36,900 nt of DNA. Source: a virus. The stretch covers positions 1 through 36,900 of the IMG/VR virus record IMGVR_UViG_3300046543_001038, one strand, 5' to 3'. Numbering within the stretch: the stretch's first letter is position 1; the number at the start of each line of letters is the position of its first letter. The notes beneath the pieces were generated by a model, which was not told the origin of the DNA, made no database searches, and was given only the letters and a program-made list of their open reading frames with translations. Shown piece by piece: positions 23,614-31,679 of the stretch. The position numbers and the translations under genes are program-made.

Positions 23614-25016
23614 TCCCGGGCTACCCGGACGCGGGCTCGCAGTCCGACGAGCTGGTGCTGGTCCTCCCGGACGCGGGCATCACGATCGACCGCTGGGAGT
23701 ACTACAGCTTCGACAGCGACTTCCTCAGCCCGACGGACTCCTGGCACTTCGCCACCTCCGGGAAGAACCTCTCCTCCCGCATCGTCGACAACCTCTACGT
23801 CGGCGCGCGCGTGCTCCTCCAGATCAACGGGAAGACGCAGGGCGGGGGCTTCATCGACGTGGTCGACACGCACTCGGACCCCCACTCGGGAGTCGTCTAC
23901 ACGATCCAGGGGCGGGACGCCTTCTCCCCCGTCGTCGACGCCGGGGCGGACCCGCTCCTCTACACGTTCACGCCGCAGCAGACGCTCGAGGACGCGGTCA
24001 CCACGATCTTCGAGAACTTCGGCTTCAAGAACTTCGACATCTCGAACGACGCGAACCGCACCGTGATGACGGGCGTGCGCACCTCGTCGAAGAAGGGCAA
24101 GGCGCTGAAGGCGACGAAGATCGCGCAGCAGCTCCAGCCCTACCCGGGCGAGGGTTGCTTCTTCTACCTGACGCGGTTCCTCCACCGCTTCGGGCTCTGG
24201 TGCTGGCCGAGCGCGGACCAGTCGACGGTGATCGTCTCCCAGCCCGCGTATGATACGCCGCCGACCTTCCACATCGTCCGGAAGTCGGACGGTTCTCGAT
24301 CGAACGTGAAGAGCGGGGGGATCCGGGAGGACGGGACGGACCAGCCCTCCTGCATCCTCGCGACCGGGGCGACCTACGGGTCGAACCAGCCGCGCGCTGG
24401 GATCAAGGTCATCGTCGTCAACGAGCTGACCGGCATCTCGGTCGACCGCACCGTGGTCGAGAGCGAGTTCGGGAGCGCGTTCAACGCGAAGACTGGGCAG
24501 GTGACCAACATCACCCAGACCTCGACGCAGCTCACCCCGATCGGCAACGTCCTCGGGCTCATCTCCCGCTACTCGGAGGCGTTCTACCCCCCGCCGCGCG
24601 AGCAGTTCGCCGCCTACCTCGGGACGCTCGCGCGGGAGGACCCGGTCGCGCGGCCGATGTTCCTGCACGACGACGAGGCGAAGACGCAGGACCAGCTCCT
24701 CCGCTTCGCCTACCGAGAGCTGTCGCTCCGGCAGCAGCGGATGTGGACCGGCCACTACGTTGTCGAGGGGCACACACAGGGCCCGGCGAAGACGCCCTGG
24801 GCGGTCGACACCATCGTGACGGTCGACGACGACGCGGGGAGGGGCTTCCACGGCCCGATGTACGTGCGGGGCCGGACCTTCGAGAAGAGCAGGGGAGAGG
24901 GCACGCGGACGCAGCTCCGCCTGATCCTCCCGCACACCATCGACTTCGGTGGTCCGCCCGTCTCCGGGGACGGGACGACGATCCCGACGGTCGTCATCGT
25001 GGGGCAGACCGGGTGA
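23610..25016 (+). CDS. Baseplate hub protein, Mu gpP / gp27-like (about 468 aa)
   Basis: The protein begins with strands ELVLVLPDAGITIDRWEYYSFDSDFLSPTDSWHF and goes on to ARVLLQINGKTQGGGFIDVV and VYTIQGRDAFSPVVDAG. This is the pattern of Mu gpP and T4 gp27-type hub proteins, which form the trimeric ring below the tube. The late part (VDTIVTVDDDAGRGFHGPMYVRGRTFEKSRGEGTRTQL) also fits. The start is uncertain: no ATG or GTG exists at the expected point. CTG at 23610 overlaps the upstream stop (CTGA) and has GGGAG seven bases before it. A GTG at 23655 would remove the first strand residues and lacks a ribosome-binding site. Confidence 0.8.
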   Translation: MIPGYPDAGSQSDELVLVLPDAGITIDRWEYYSFDSDFLSPTDSWHFATSGKNLSSRIVDNLYVGARVLLQINGKTQGGGFIDVVDTHSDPHSGVVYTIQGRDAFSPVVDAGADPLLYTFTPQQTLEDAVTTIFENFGFKNFDISNDANRTVMTGVRTSSKKGKALKATKIAQQLQPYPGEGCFFYLTRFLHRFGLWCWPSADQSTVIVSQPAYDTPPTFHIVRKSDGSRSNVKSGGIREDGTDQPSCILATGATYGSNQPRAGIKVIVVNELTGISVDRTVVESEFGSAFNAKTGQVTNITQTSTQLTPIGNVLGLISRYSEAFYPPPREQFAAYLGTLAREDPVARPMFLHDDEAKTQDQLLRFAYRELSLRQQRMWTGHYVVEGHTQGPAKTPWAVDTIVTVDDDAGRGFHGPMYVRGRTFEKSRGEGTRTQLRLILPHTIDFGGPPVSGDGTTIPTVVIVGQTG

Positions 25017-25020
25017 GAGT

Positions 25021-25038
25021 TCATAAATCGATTTATGA
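25021..25038. repeat. 18-bp palindrome, copy 6
   Basis: Identical TCATAAATCGATTTATGA, 4 nt after the hub stop and 9 nt before the ATG at 25048. It runs into GAGGTGAG, the ribosome-binding site, just as copy 4 does. Confidence 0.9.
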
Positions 25039-25047
25039 GGTGAGCGC

Positions 25048-25410
25048 ATGGCACTCCTAGCGGGGACGGTCGCGATCGGGATGAACGCGGACGGGAGCCC
25101 GACCTACGTGGGCACCGGCCTCGCGCTCGCGCGCGCGCAGGCGCTCGTCCCGGTCCGCGCGGCGGGGCAGTACCCGCTCCCGACGGTCGGGCAGACGACG
25201 GCGCCCTTCTTCCCGAACGCGCCCTGCACGCTCGCGATGGTCACGTCCCGCAAGGCGGGGCTCACGGCGCTCTACTCCAACATCCAGGCGGAGGTGATCG
25301 CGACCGCCGCCGCAGACGTCACCTACCTCACCGGTCACGCGGTCGTCCCCGCGGGTAGCCTCCTCGACTCCGGGGGCCACGCCTGCACGGGCTCGACGGT
25401 CCTCACCTGA
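25048..25410 (+). CDS. Hypothetical baseplate-region protein, 120 aa
   Basis: A small Ala/Thr/Val-rich protein with beta patterns (LLAGTVAIGMNADGSPTYVGTGLALARAQALV, AVVPAGSLLDSGGHA). Its size and style resemble small structural or membrane-puncturing accessory proteins, but I recognise no family. It is the first gene after palindrome copy 6, with GAGGTGAG as ribosome-binding site. Its stop overlaps the ATG of the spike gene by one base (TGATG), so translation is likely coupled. Confidence 0.62.
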   Translation: MALLAGTVAIGMNADGSPTYVGTGLALARAQALVPVRAAGQYPLPTVGQTTAPFFPNAPCTLAMVTSRKAGLTALYSNIQAEVIATAAADVTYLTGHAVVPAGSLLDSGGHACTGSTVLT

Positions 25411-26186
25411 TGGCGCCCCCCTCCCTCCGCAGCATGTTCGCGTTCGGGCTCGACGTGATGGCGTCCGCGCTCGACGCGACGACGAACGCCATCACGATGG
25501 TGCTCGGCGACTCCACCTCCGGGTCGACCGACTCGAGCGACAACGAGGGGATGGGGTGCGGCCCGAGCTTCGTGTCGATGGCGGCTCCCCCTTCCTCCGG
25601 GGCGCCGAGCTGCCAGGTGGTGGCGATCCGGCAGGGGGACAAGAACGTCGTCATCGCGGCGAAGGACTTCCGCGCCTGCGACCGCTACGCGAACCTGCAG
25701 CCGGGGGAGGCGTGCATGTTCGCCACCGTCGGGCGGGCTAGGATCCTCGCGAAGAAGAACGGCGCGATCACGCTCTACACGACGGACGACAACACCGCGT
25801 CCGGCAACCCCGTCTTCTTCACGCTCGACCCGAAGAAGGGGCTCCTCTTCGTCGCCCCCTGGGGGCGCTTCGAGTTCTCCCCGACCCGCTTCATGATGAA
25901 GCACGGCTCCTCGGACGGGAGCAAGACGAACTTCCGCATCGACGCGGGGGGTGCGGACATCCCCGCGCCCCTCTCCGGGCTAGGGGTAGGAAGCTACTTC
26001 ACGGTCAAGAGCGGGACTATCACGCTCTCCGGGCTCGTGAACGCGGGCGTCGGACCGCTCTTCTCCCCGGTCGCCTACGGGCTCGCGGAGGACCCGCTCA
26101 CGATGCCGGGGACCCCTATCGCCCCCGTCGGATTCGGCGCCCCCTGCGGGCTCATCACGTCGGCCTCCTTCCGGATCGGTACCTAG
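25410..26186 (+). CDS. Baseplate spike / puncturing protein, Mu gp45-like (258 aa)
   Basis: The core CQVVAIRQGDKNVVIAAKDFRA, then LQPGEACMFATVGRARILAKKNGAITLYTTDDN, has the pattern of gp45/gpV spikes. An OB-like domain with a 'l.pGe..lf...g..i.l...g.i.l' strand series precedes a beta-helical tip. The trimeric spike closes the tail and pierces the outer membrane. The order hub, small protein, spike, W-like, J is the normal baseplate order. The C-terminal 90 residues (VGSYFTVKSGTITLSGLV onward) are less usual and may form the tip. Confidence 0.72.
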   Translation: MAPPSLRSMFAFGLDVMASALDATTNAITMVLGDSTSGSTDSSDNEGMGCGPSFVSMAAPPSSGAPSCQVVAIRQGDKNVVIAAKDFRACDRYANLQPGEACMFATVGRARILAKKNGAITLYTTDDNTASGNPVFFTLDPKKGLLFVAPWGRFEFSPTRFMMKHGSSDGSKTNFRIDAGGADIPAPLSGLGVGSYFTVKSGTITLSGLVNAGVGPLFSPVAYGLAEDPLTMPGTPIAPVGFGAPCGLITSASFRIGT

Positions 26187-26477
26187 ATGGGCTGCCTCAA
26201 CAAACCTTCCGTCCCGACCAGCGACATCCCCGGCCTCTCCACGCCCACCGTGACGCCCGGACTCCCGAGCGTCGCACTCGGGGGCCTCCTCCCGTGCTGC
26301 GGGGGGACCATCGGGGGCGCGATCAACCCGGCGGACTTCCTCCCCCCTCTCCCCATCCCCCCGGGCCCGATCGTCCCGACCCCGATCATCGTGGCGCTCC
26401 AGCTCCTGATCACCACCCTGAACGCCGCGGTCGACGCCCTCCCCCTGAGCTGTCCGCTGGACTCCGGAGAAGACTGA
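26187..26477 (+). CDS. Small proline-rich protein, 96 aa
   Basis: It starts immediately after the spike stop. The protein is rich in Pro, Gly and Leu (LPPLPIPPGPIVPTPIIVAL) with cysteines at LPCCGG and LSCPL. It might be a spike-tip or lipid-interacting accessory protein such as a PAAR-like cap, but no PAAR motif is seen. The tight packing and codon bias support that it is coding. Confidence 0.6.
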   Translation: MGCLNKPSVPTSDIPGLSTPTVTPGLPSVALGGLLPCCGGTIGGAINPADFLPPLPIPPGPIVPTPIIVALQLLITTLNAAVDALPLSCPLDSGED

Positions 26478-26924
26478 GTGGGAATCCCGTACGGGGCAGG
26501 CAACCAGCCCGCGGGCTGGACTCCCCCCAGCGCCTACTACCCGATCCCCTCGCAGGTCCCCTACGTGGTCTTCCCCGACCCGACGTCCGGGCTCGCGGAC
26601 ACGGGGCGGCTCATCGACCAGGGGACGAGGCAGTTCGTCTACACCGCCGCGGGCGACGCGCAGGGGATGCCGAGCGTCGCGCAGTGCCTCCTCATCGCGT
26701 GGGGGACGATCAAGCTGCAGGCGACCATCCCCACCTTCGTCGCGGGCTGGGAGAACCGGGTCCAGTCCCTCTACCTCAACGCGGCCCGCTTCCTCCTCGC
26801 GAACAAGCTCATGTCCATCGTGTCCTTCCAGACCACTCGCTTCGGGAACAACGGGGTGAAGGTGAACATCAAGTGGAGGGACCTCACCACGGGGATCGAG
26901 TACCCGTACACGGTGCCGAGCTGA
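26478..26924 (+). CDS. Baseplate wedge protein, Mu gp46 / W-like (148 aa)
   Basis: Between spike and baseplate J, the position of gp46/W (T4 gp25-like) genes. The C-terminal half has a long helix, SLYLNAARFLLANKLMSIV, followed by TTRFGNNGVKVNIKWRDLTTG, which fits the helix-then-strands layout of that family. The N-terminal half is unlike gp25 and not recognised. Start is a GTG at 26478, right after the upstream stop. Confidence 0.62.
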   Translation: MGIPYGAGNQPAGWTPPSAYYPIPSQVPYVVFPDPTSGLADTGRLIDQGTRQFVYTAAGDAQGMPSVAQCLLIAWGTIKLQATIPTFVAGWENRVQSLYLNAARFLLANKLMSIVSFQTTRFGNNGVKVNIKWRDLTTGIEYPYTVPS

Positions 26925-26925
26925 C

Positions 26926-28476
26926 ATGACTACGCCCAACGGAACGTTCCAGGTCAGGGACGAGGCGACCATCCAGGCGGCGTGGCTCCGGACCTACCGG
27001 AACGGCTTCGTCCAGTACGGGCTGCCCGCGCCGAACACGCTCCCCGGGAGCGAGCCGTGGATCCGCGCCCTCGCCTTCGCGCGGCAGCTCACGGTCACGG
27101 AGTCGAACGGGGTCGTCTCGGTCAACAACCAGATGCCCGACAGCGCGCAGGGTGACTACCTCGTGCGCTGGCTCTCCCTCCTCAACCTCTCGATCCGACC
27201 CGCGGGTGGGAGCGCGGGGAACATCACGCTCAACAACTCGCAGGCCACCGTGGTCCCCCTCGGGGCGACGCTCGTGGACACCACGGGGCTCGTCTACGCG
27301 GTCGCCGTGGGCGGCACGTACGCGGTCAACGCGCAGGTCCCGGTCGTGAGCCTCTCCGGCGGCGTGGCTACGAACCACGTCAACGGGGACGTCCTGCGCT
27401 GGATCGTCCCCCCGACCTACTGCGGCCAGACCGTCGTGGTGGGGCTCCCCGGGGCGGAGGACGGGCTCGTGGGGGGCGTGGACGCCGAGAGCGCGGAGAA
27501 CGCCCGCGCGCGGATGGTGCTGCGCTTGCAGAACCCTATGGGGGGCGGCAACTGGACGACCTTCGCCCTCCTCGCGGCCGCTTCTACGCCCGTCGTGCAG
27601 GCGGCGTTCGTCTACCCAGCCGCGAACGGCTCGGGGACGGTGCACGTCGCGTGCGTCGCCTACGCCTCGACGCTCGCCGCGAGCAACGCGCGGAACCGGG
27701 ACGTCTCCGCCGCCGTGATGACCTCGACCGTCGTCCCCTTCGTGACGGGCAATGTGGCGGAGTACGCCGAGGTCGTCGTGACGACGGTGACGAACCAGCC
27801 GGTCGACGTCGCCGTCGGGCTCTCGCTCCCCGCCGCGCCCGCCGCGAGTCCCCCCGGTCCCGGGGGCGGGTGGCTCGACGGGATCCCGTGGCCGAACAAC
27901 TCGACGGGGGCGGCGAGCTTCAAGTGCTCGATCACGGCGGTCGCGTCGTCGACGCAGTTCACGTGCGACGCGCCGACCGCGCCGATCCCCGGAGTCTCCC
28001 GGATCGCGTGGCTCGACCCCGCCACGTGGAAGCTCTACACGGCTACCGTCGTGGCCTTCACGGGCACCGGCGGCGCGTTCGTCTGCGAGATCGACACCCC
28101 GTGGGCGACCCTCATCACGAGCTTCGCCACGTACGCGGTCCTCTACGTCTTCCCCCAGATGGTCAACCAGACCACCTACGTGACCGCCTTCCTCGGCGCC
28201 TTCGCCGCGATGGGGCCCGGCGAGAAGACGAACGCCGCGGGCCTCGTCTCCCGCGCCGTGAGGCACCCCCTCCCGACGACGCAGTTCCCGTACACGCTCG
28301 GGAACTCGCAGCTCCAGGCGGTGACGGACTCCGACCCGAACGTGACCGCCTCGACCTGGTACTACCGCGGCGGGCTCGCCGCCCCCTACGCGCCGACCCT
28401 CCCGGGCTCGATCGCGAATCCTCCCGGTCAGCTGGTCCCGAAGAACATCGGCTTCTACCCCAACGTGAGCACGTGA
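26926..28476 (+). CDS. Baseplate J-like protein, Mu gp47-like (516 aa)
   Basis: The typical course of Baseplate_J is visible: DEATIQAAWLRTYRNG at the start, DYLVRWLSLLNLSIRPAGGSAGNITLNNSQATVVPLGATLVDTTGLVYAV, then GAEDGLVGGVDAESAENARARMVLRLQNPMGGGNWTTFALLA. The central 'DaE....R...r.......gg....y...a' part is the most diagnostic. The protein forms the iris of the baseplate that triggers sheath contraction. An extra segment at about residues 300-390, after the Pro/Gly stretch, appears to be an inserted domain. The GTG of the next gene overlaps the stop. Confidence 0.83.
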   Translation: MTTPNGTFQVRDEATIQAAWLRTYRNGFVQYGLPAPNTLPGSEPWIRALAFARQLTVTESNGVVSVNNQMPDSAQGDYLVRWLSLLNLSIRPAGGSAGNITLNNSQATVVPLGATLVDTTGLVYAVAVGGTYAVNAQVPVVSLSGGVATNHVNGDVLRWIVPPTYCGQTVVVGLPGAEDGLVGGVDAESAENARARMVLRLQNPMGGGNWTTFALLAAASTPVVQAAFVYPAANGSGTVHVACVAYASTLAASNARNRDVSAAVMTSTVVPFVTGNVAEYAEVVVTTVTNQPVDVAVGLSLPAAPAASPPGPGGGWLDGIPWPNNSTGAASFKCSITAVASSTQFTCDAPTAPIPGVSRIAWLDPATWKLYTATVVAFTGTGGAFVCEIDTPWATLITSFATYAVLYVFPQMVNQTTYVTAFLGAFAAMGPGEKTNAAGLVSRAVRHPLPTTQFPYTLGNSQLQAVTDSDPNVTASTWYYRGGLAAPYAPTLPGSIANPPGQLVPKNIGFYPNVST

Positions 28477-28955
28477 CTCTCCCTGATATCGACAGCTTCC
28501 TCACCACCTACGGGGGGGTGAAGTCCGATGCGGCGATGCCCGTGCTCGACCCCGTGACCGACAGGTCCGCGGCGGGGGCGAACTCCGCGCTCCTCACCAT
28601 CGCGGCGCTCACGCACACGGTCGCCCGGGCCTACGTGACCATCACGCTGAGTGCTACCCCGAAGGTCCTCCTGACGAGGGGGAAGTACGACGCGGTCTGG
28701 GGGCGGAACCTCGTCCCGACCGTCACCTACGTCGGGGTCGGGCACTCGACGGTCACGTTCCCCACGACGACACTCGACGCCTCGGGGGGGCTCCACGTCG
28801 TGAACGTCCGCTGGGCGAGGAGCATCCCCGGCCTCGGGGTCCCCTTCGCGCAGCCGACCATCACCGGCCTCAACACGGTCGACCTCTTCTACGGGACGAG
28901 CGGGGGCCCGTCCGACTTCACGAACGCATTCTCCATCCGCCTTGAGGTCGGCTGA
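28473..28955 (+). CDS. Baseplate-region protein, paralogue A (160 aa)
   Basis: GTG start overlapping the J-like stop. The protein shares its layout with the gene at 29517: LPDIDSFLTTYGGV at the start against LPDVDSIDDYGGV, then THTVARAYVTITLSATP against THVVARAWARIVLGVAP, a shared 'DAVWG' and an ending LEVG against VRVG. The two are tandem paralogues parted by an HNH gene. Beta-rich; probably a small baseplate or appendage subunit. No named family is recognised. Confidence 0.7.
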   Translation: MTLPDIDSFLTTYGGVKSDAAMPVLDPVTDRSAAGANSALLTIAALTHTVARAYVTITLSATPKVLLTRGKYDAVWGRNLVPTVTYVGVGHSTVTFPTTTLDASGGLHVVNVRWARSIPGLGVPFAQPTITGLNTVDLFYGTSGGPSDFTNAFSIRLEVG

Positions 28956-29007
28956 ACATGCCCCTCCCCGATCTACCTCATCCTTGGAAGATGCTATCTA
29001 AGGAAGG

Positions 29008-29520
29008 GTGACAAGAAAACTAAGCCTTCAGTTTTGTACGTTCCTCGACTGCCTTCGGAAAATCGATAGTCGAGGAAAGTGTAAGAAGCACGCATCTATC
29101 GATCGACTACGAGATCCATCGAGGAAGCGATGTTCGATAGAAGGATGCCCGAAAGCAGTTTTCTGCCGAGGCTGGTGCAAAATGCACCACAACCGAGTTC
29201 TAAATGAAGGGTCTCCTGGCGAAGCCTCTTCGAGGTTCCGAGGAGAGCGGGGCGATGGTCACATCACCGAACACGGGTATCGAGTTCTTTTCCGAGGGGG
29301 AAAATACGTACTCGAGCATCGACTTTTCATGGCCGAATGGATCGGACGACCTCTCCTCGCCAGTGAGGAAGTTCATCATAGGAACGGGGATCGTCTCGAT
29401 AACAGGAGAGAGAATCTCGAACTCTGGTCATCGTCGCAGCCGGCTGGACAACGGATCGAAGACAAGGTCGTTTGGGCGAAAGAACTGCTACGGCTCTATG
29501 ATCCGGAAAGCCTAAAATGA
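29008..29520 (+). CDS. HNH homing endonuclease with two zinc-finger-like repeats (170 aa)
   Basis: The N-terminal part has two related cysteine units: CTFLDCLRKIDSRGKCKKH and CSIEGCPKAVFCRGWCKMHH. The C-terminal part has EEVHHRNGDRLDNRRENLELW, the standard HNH nuclease motif (H-H-x-N-x2-x-D-N-R-x-E-N-L). The gene is distinctly poorer in GC than its neighbours and uses A/T-ending codons, a sign of recent entry. It is placed between two paralogous baseplate genes. The GTG start has AAGGAAG just before it. Its stop overlaps the ATG of the downstream paralogue (ATGA), so the insertion kept translation of the operon intact. Confidence 0.88.
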   Translation: MTRKLSLQFCTFLDCLRKIDSRGKCKKHASIDRLRDPSRKRCSIEGCPKAVFCRGWCKMHHNRVLNEGSPGEASSRFRGERGDGHITEHGYRVLFRGGKYVLEHRLFMAEWIGRPLLASEEVHHRNGDRLDNRRENLELWSSSQPAGQRIEDKVVWAKELLRLYDPESLK

Positions 29521-29996
29521 GCCCATTGCCTGATGTTGACTCTATCGACGACTACGGCGGAGTGCTCGTCGACGAGCGCCCGGTAGACGACCCCACGTCC
29601 CAGCGGAGCGCCGGCCAGGTCAACGCGGCCTTCGACAGCGCGGCGGGGGCGACGCACGTCGTCGCGCGCGCGTGGGCCCGCATCGTCCTCGGGGTGGCCC
29701 CCACCCTCGCGATGTCTAACCCCAACGACGCGGTCTGGGGGGTCGCACCGGCGCCGGTGCCCGCGCACACCGGGACGGGCGCGTACACGCTCACCTTCCC
29801 GGCGACGGTCTCCGACGAGATCGGGAACCCCCACTCCCTGAACCTCCGCTGGGCGGACTTCACGATCGAGGGGGCCACGTTCGGCTTCGCCCAGGGGTTC
29901 ATCTCCTCCGCGAACGTCGTCACGTTCTCGACAGGCGACTCCGCGGGCGCCCCCAACAACCTCTCGGGGATCACGCTCCTCGTCCGGGTGGGCTGA
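29517..29996 (+). CDS. Baseplate-region protein, paralogue B (159 aa)
   Basis: Homologous to the 160-aa protein at 28473: shared LPD-D-S start, YGGV, T-H-V-A-R-A, DAVWG and a V-G end. It starts within the HNH stop and its own stop overlaps the next ATG. The gap to paralogue A is filled by the HNH gene. Predicted small beta-rich structural protein of baseplate or fibre base; the exact role is unknown. Confidence 0.7.
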   Translation: MSPLPDVDSIDDYGGVLVDERPVDDPTSQRSAGQVNAAFDSAAGATHVVARAWARIVLGVAPTLAMSNPNDAVWGVAPAPVPAHTGTGAYTLTFPATVSDEIGNPHSLNLRWADFTIEGATFGFAQGFISSANVVTFSTGDSAGAPNNLSGITLLVRVG

Positions 29997-31003
29997 TGGG
30001 GACCGGGACCTACGGGGGGTTCTCCTTCCAGCCCGAGCAGTACGGCGGAGGGCGCCGGAGGATCGAGTACATCCTCGACGCGCTCCTGCAGTCCTCGCAG
30101 GACGAGATCGGGCTCAACATCGCGCCGGGCGGGCTGGGGAACGTCCCCTCGAACGTGTGGCTCGAGGACGCGGCCACTGCGCGCGGGATCGACTCCGCCT
30201 GGAGCACCAACGTCCGGGGCTCGAACGAGTTCGACCCGCGGCGGACGCAGGCGATGCTCCCCCGCTGGGAGGCCATCTTCGGGATCGTCCCCCCGCGGGG
30301 AGCCACGCCCGCGCAGAGGCGCGCGGCGGTGACGTTCGCGTTCCAGGCGCTCGGGAAGAGCCCGACGCCGGGGCAGATCACCGACGACCTCACCTACCTG
30401 GGGACGACCCTCGACGGGGCGAGCACGGTCTTCGTCGGGATCACGAACACGAGCAGCGCGGTAGGCCCCCTCATCTACCCGGGCTTCAACGGGGTCTCCG
30501 TCGGCTCCGTGCGGATCACCGCCTCAGGGTCCGGCTACGGTGCTCCCCCGAGCGTGACGTTCACCGCGCCCCCGGGAGGGGACCAGGCGACGGGCACGGC
30601 GGTGCTCACGGGCGGGGCGGTCACCTCGGTGACGATCACCCACGCGGGCTCCGGCTACGTCGTGGTCCCCACCGTGACGTTCGGGAGCGGGGCGGCGGCG
30701 GGCACCGCATACATGGCGAACCCGAACTGGTACGACCCGAACTCGACCACGACGCCGGGGGTCTCCCTCGTCGACTGGTGGAGCGCCGTCCTGAACGTCG
30801 CGGTCCAGGTCACGCAGCCGGCGGGGATGAGCGGGACGACGTTCCACGACCTCGTCAGCGCGATGGGCGCGTACCTCGACGGAGCGCTCCCCGCGTGGTG
30901 CACGTTCGACTTCTACCAGCTCGCTCACCCGGGGTTCCCCTTCAACACGGAGGGATTTTATCTAGACGAGCCGAACCTCTCCGTAGAGTCCTTCCGAGTA
31001 TGA
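29996..31003 (+). CDS. Mu gp48-like (DUF2313) baseplate protein with an inserted GSGY domain (335 aa)
   Basis: The N-terminal 140 residues (LQSSQDEIGLNIAPGG, RRTQAMLPRWEAIFGIVPPRG, RRAAVTFAFQALGKSPTPGQ) and the C-terminal part (WWSAVLNVAVQV, FHDLVSAMGAYLDGALPAWCTFDFY) match gp48/DUF2313 proteins, which link the baseplate to tail fibres. Typical members are about 190-200 residues. The extra length is a beta insert at about residues 172-240 with two matching units, GSGYGAPPSVTF and GSGYVVVPTVTF, a repeat type common in phage fibres. The ATG overlaps the upstream stop. Confidence 0.72.
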   Translation: MGTGTYGGFSFQPEQYGGGRRRIEYILDALLQSSQDEIGLNIAPGGLGNVPSNVWLEDAATARGIDSAWSTNVRGSNEFDPRRTQAMLPRWEAIFGIVPPRGATPAQRRAAVTFAFQALGKSPTPGQITDDLTYLGTTLDGASTVFVGITNTSSAVGPLIYPGFNGVSVGSVRITASGSGYGAPPSVTFTAPPGGDQATGTAVLTGGAVTSVTITHAGSGYVVVPTVTFGSGAAAGTAYMANPNWYDPNSTTTPGVSLVDWWSAVLNVAVQVTQPAGMSGTTFHDLVSAMGAYLDGALPAWCTFDFYQLAHPGFPFNTEGFYLDEPNLSVESFRV

Positions 31004-31052
31004 TCAAGCCTAATGCTACCCGATCCGGGGGGATTGTGGTAATGTTTGGGCT

Positions 31053-31676
31053 ATGGGAAAGCCGGCTACTACACTCGACTCGATCTTGGAACGGTGTATC
31101 CGGACCGAGAAGAATAAGCACGTCGGAGGGATTGGTTGCCTCGAATGGACCGGGGGTAAAGATAAAGATGGTTACGGAGAGGTCTCGATTCGAGATCATA
31201 GAAAAACCGTCCATCGGGCTGTTTGGATTTTCACCAACGGAAGTCCTTCTCCAGAGTCTCCATGTGTCCTTCACCATTGCGACAATCGACCTTGTTGCGA
31301 AATTCGCCATCTCTGGACTGGTACGATCGGGGACAACAATAGAGACAAGACTGCGAAAGATCGACAGGCCAAAGGTGAAACTCACGGAAGTCGTACTCAC
31401 CCGGAACGACTTGCTAGAGGAGATCAGAATGGCTCGCGTCTCTATCCAGAGAGACTCGTTCGAGGAGATGCCCATCATAGTCGAACATCTCCCGAAAGAT
31501 TTCCGAGGGGGGAGACTCACGGGATGTCGAAGCTCAATGAGACTAGCGTCCGAGACATCCGAGACAGAGCTGCTGGAGGAGAATCGTACGAGAGTCTATC
31601 CGATGTTTACGGCGTTTCCGAGTTTACTATCGGACGAGTCGTTCGACGTGAGGGTTGGAAGCACGTCAAGGACTAG
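31053..31676 (+). CDS. HNH homing endonuclease with 15-residue repeats and a helix-turn-helix (207 aa)
   Basis: The nuclease core is CVLHHCDNRPCCEIRHLWTG followed by GDNNRDKTAKDR, a His-Me finger of the type seen in phage homing enzymes. Residues about 115-160 hold three near copies of a 15-residue unit: SRTHPERLARGDQNG, SRLYPERLVRGDAHH and SRTSPERFPRGETHG, a likely extended DNA-binding arm. The end has a helix-turn-helix-like stretch around YESLSDVYGVSEFTIGRVV. The gene is poorer in GC than its neighbours, with A/T-ending codons, and sits in a gap between the gp48-like gene and the first appendage gene. Confidence 0.87.
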   Translation: MGKPATTLDSILERCIRTEKNKHVGGIGCLEWTGGKDKDGYGEVSIRDHRKTVHRAVWIFTNGSPSPESPCVLHHCDNRPCCEIRHLWTGTIGDNNRDKTAKDRQAKGETHGSRTHPERLARGDQNGSRLYPERLVRGDAHHSRTSPERFPRGETHGMSKLNETSVRDIRDRAAGGESYESLSDVYGVSEFTIGRVVRREGWKHVKD

Positions 31677-31679
31677 GCA

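Noticed and set aside
29050-29075. Partial match to the palindrome (AAATCGAT) inside an HNH gene.
   Set aside because: Only the central eight bases match, symmetry is lost, and the gene is AT-richer, so chance is enough. A similar half match lies near 16973 within the sheath gene.
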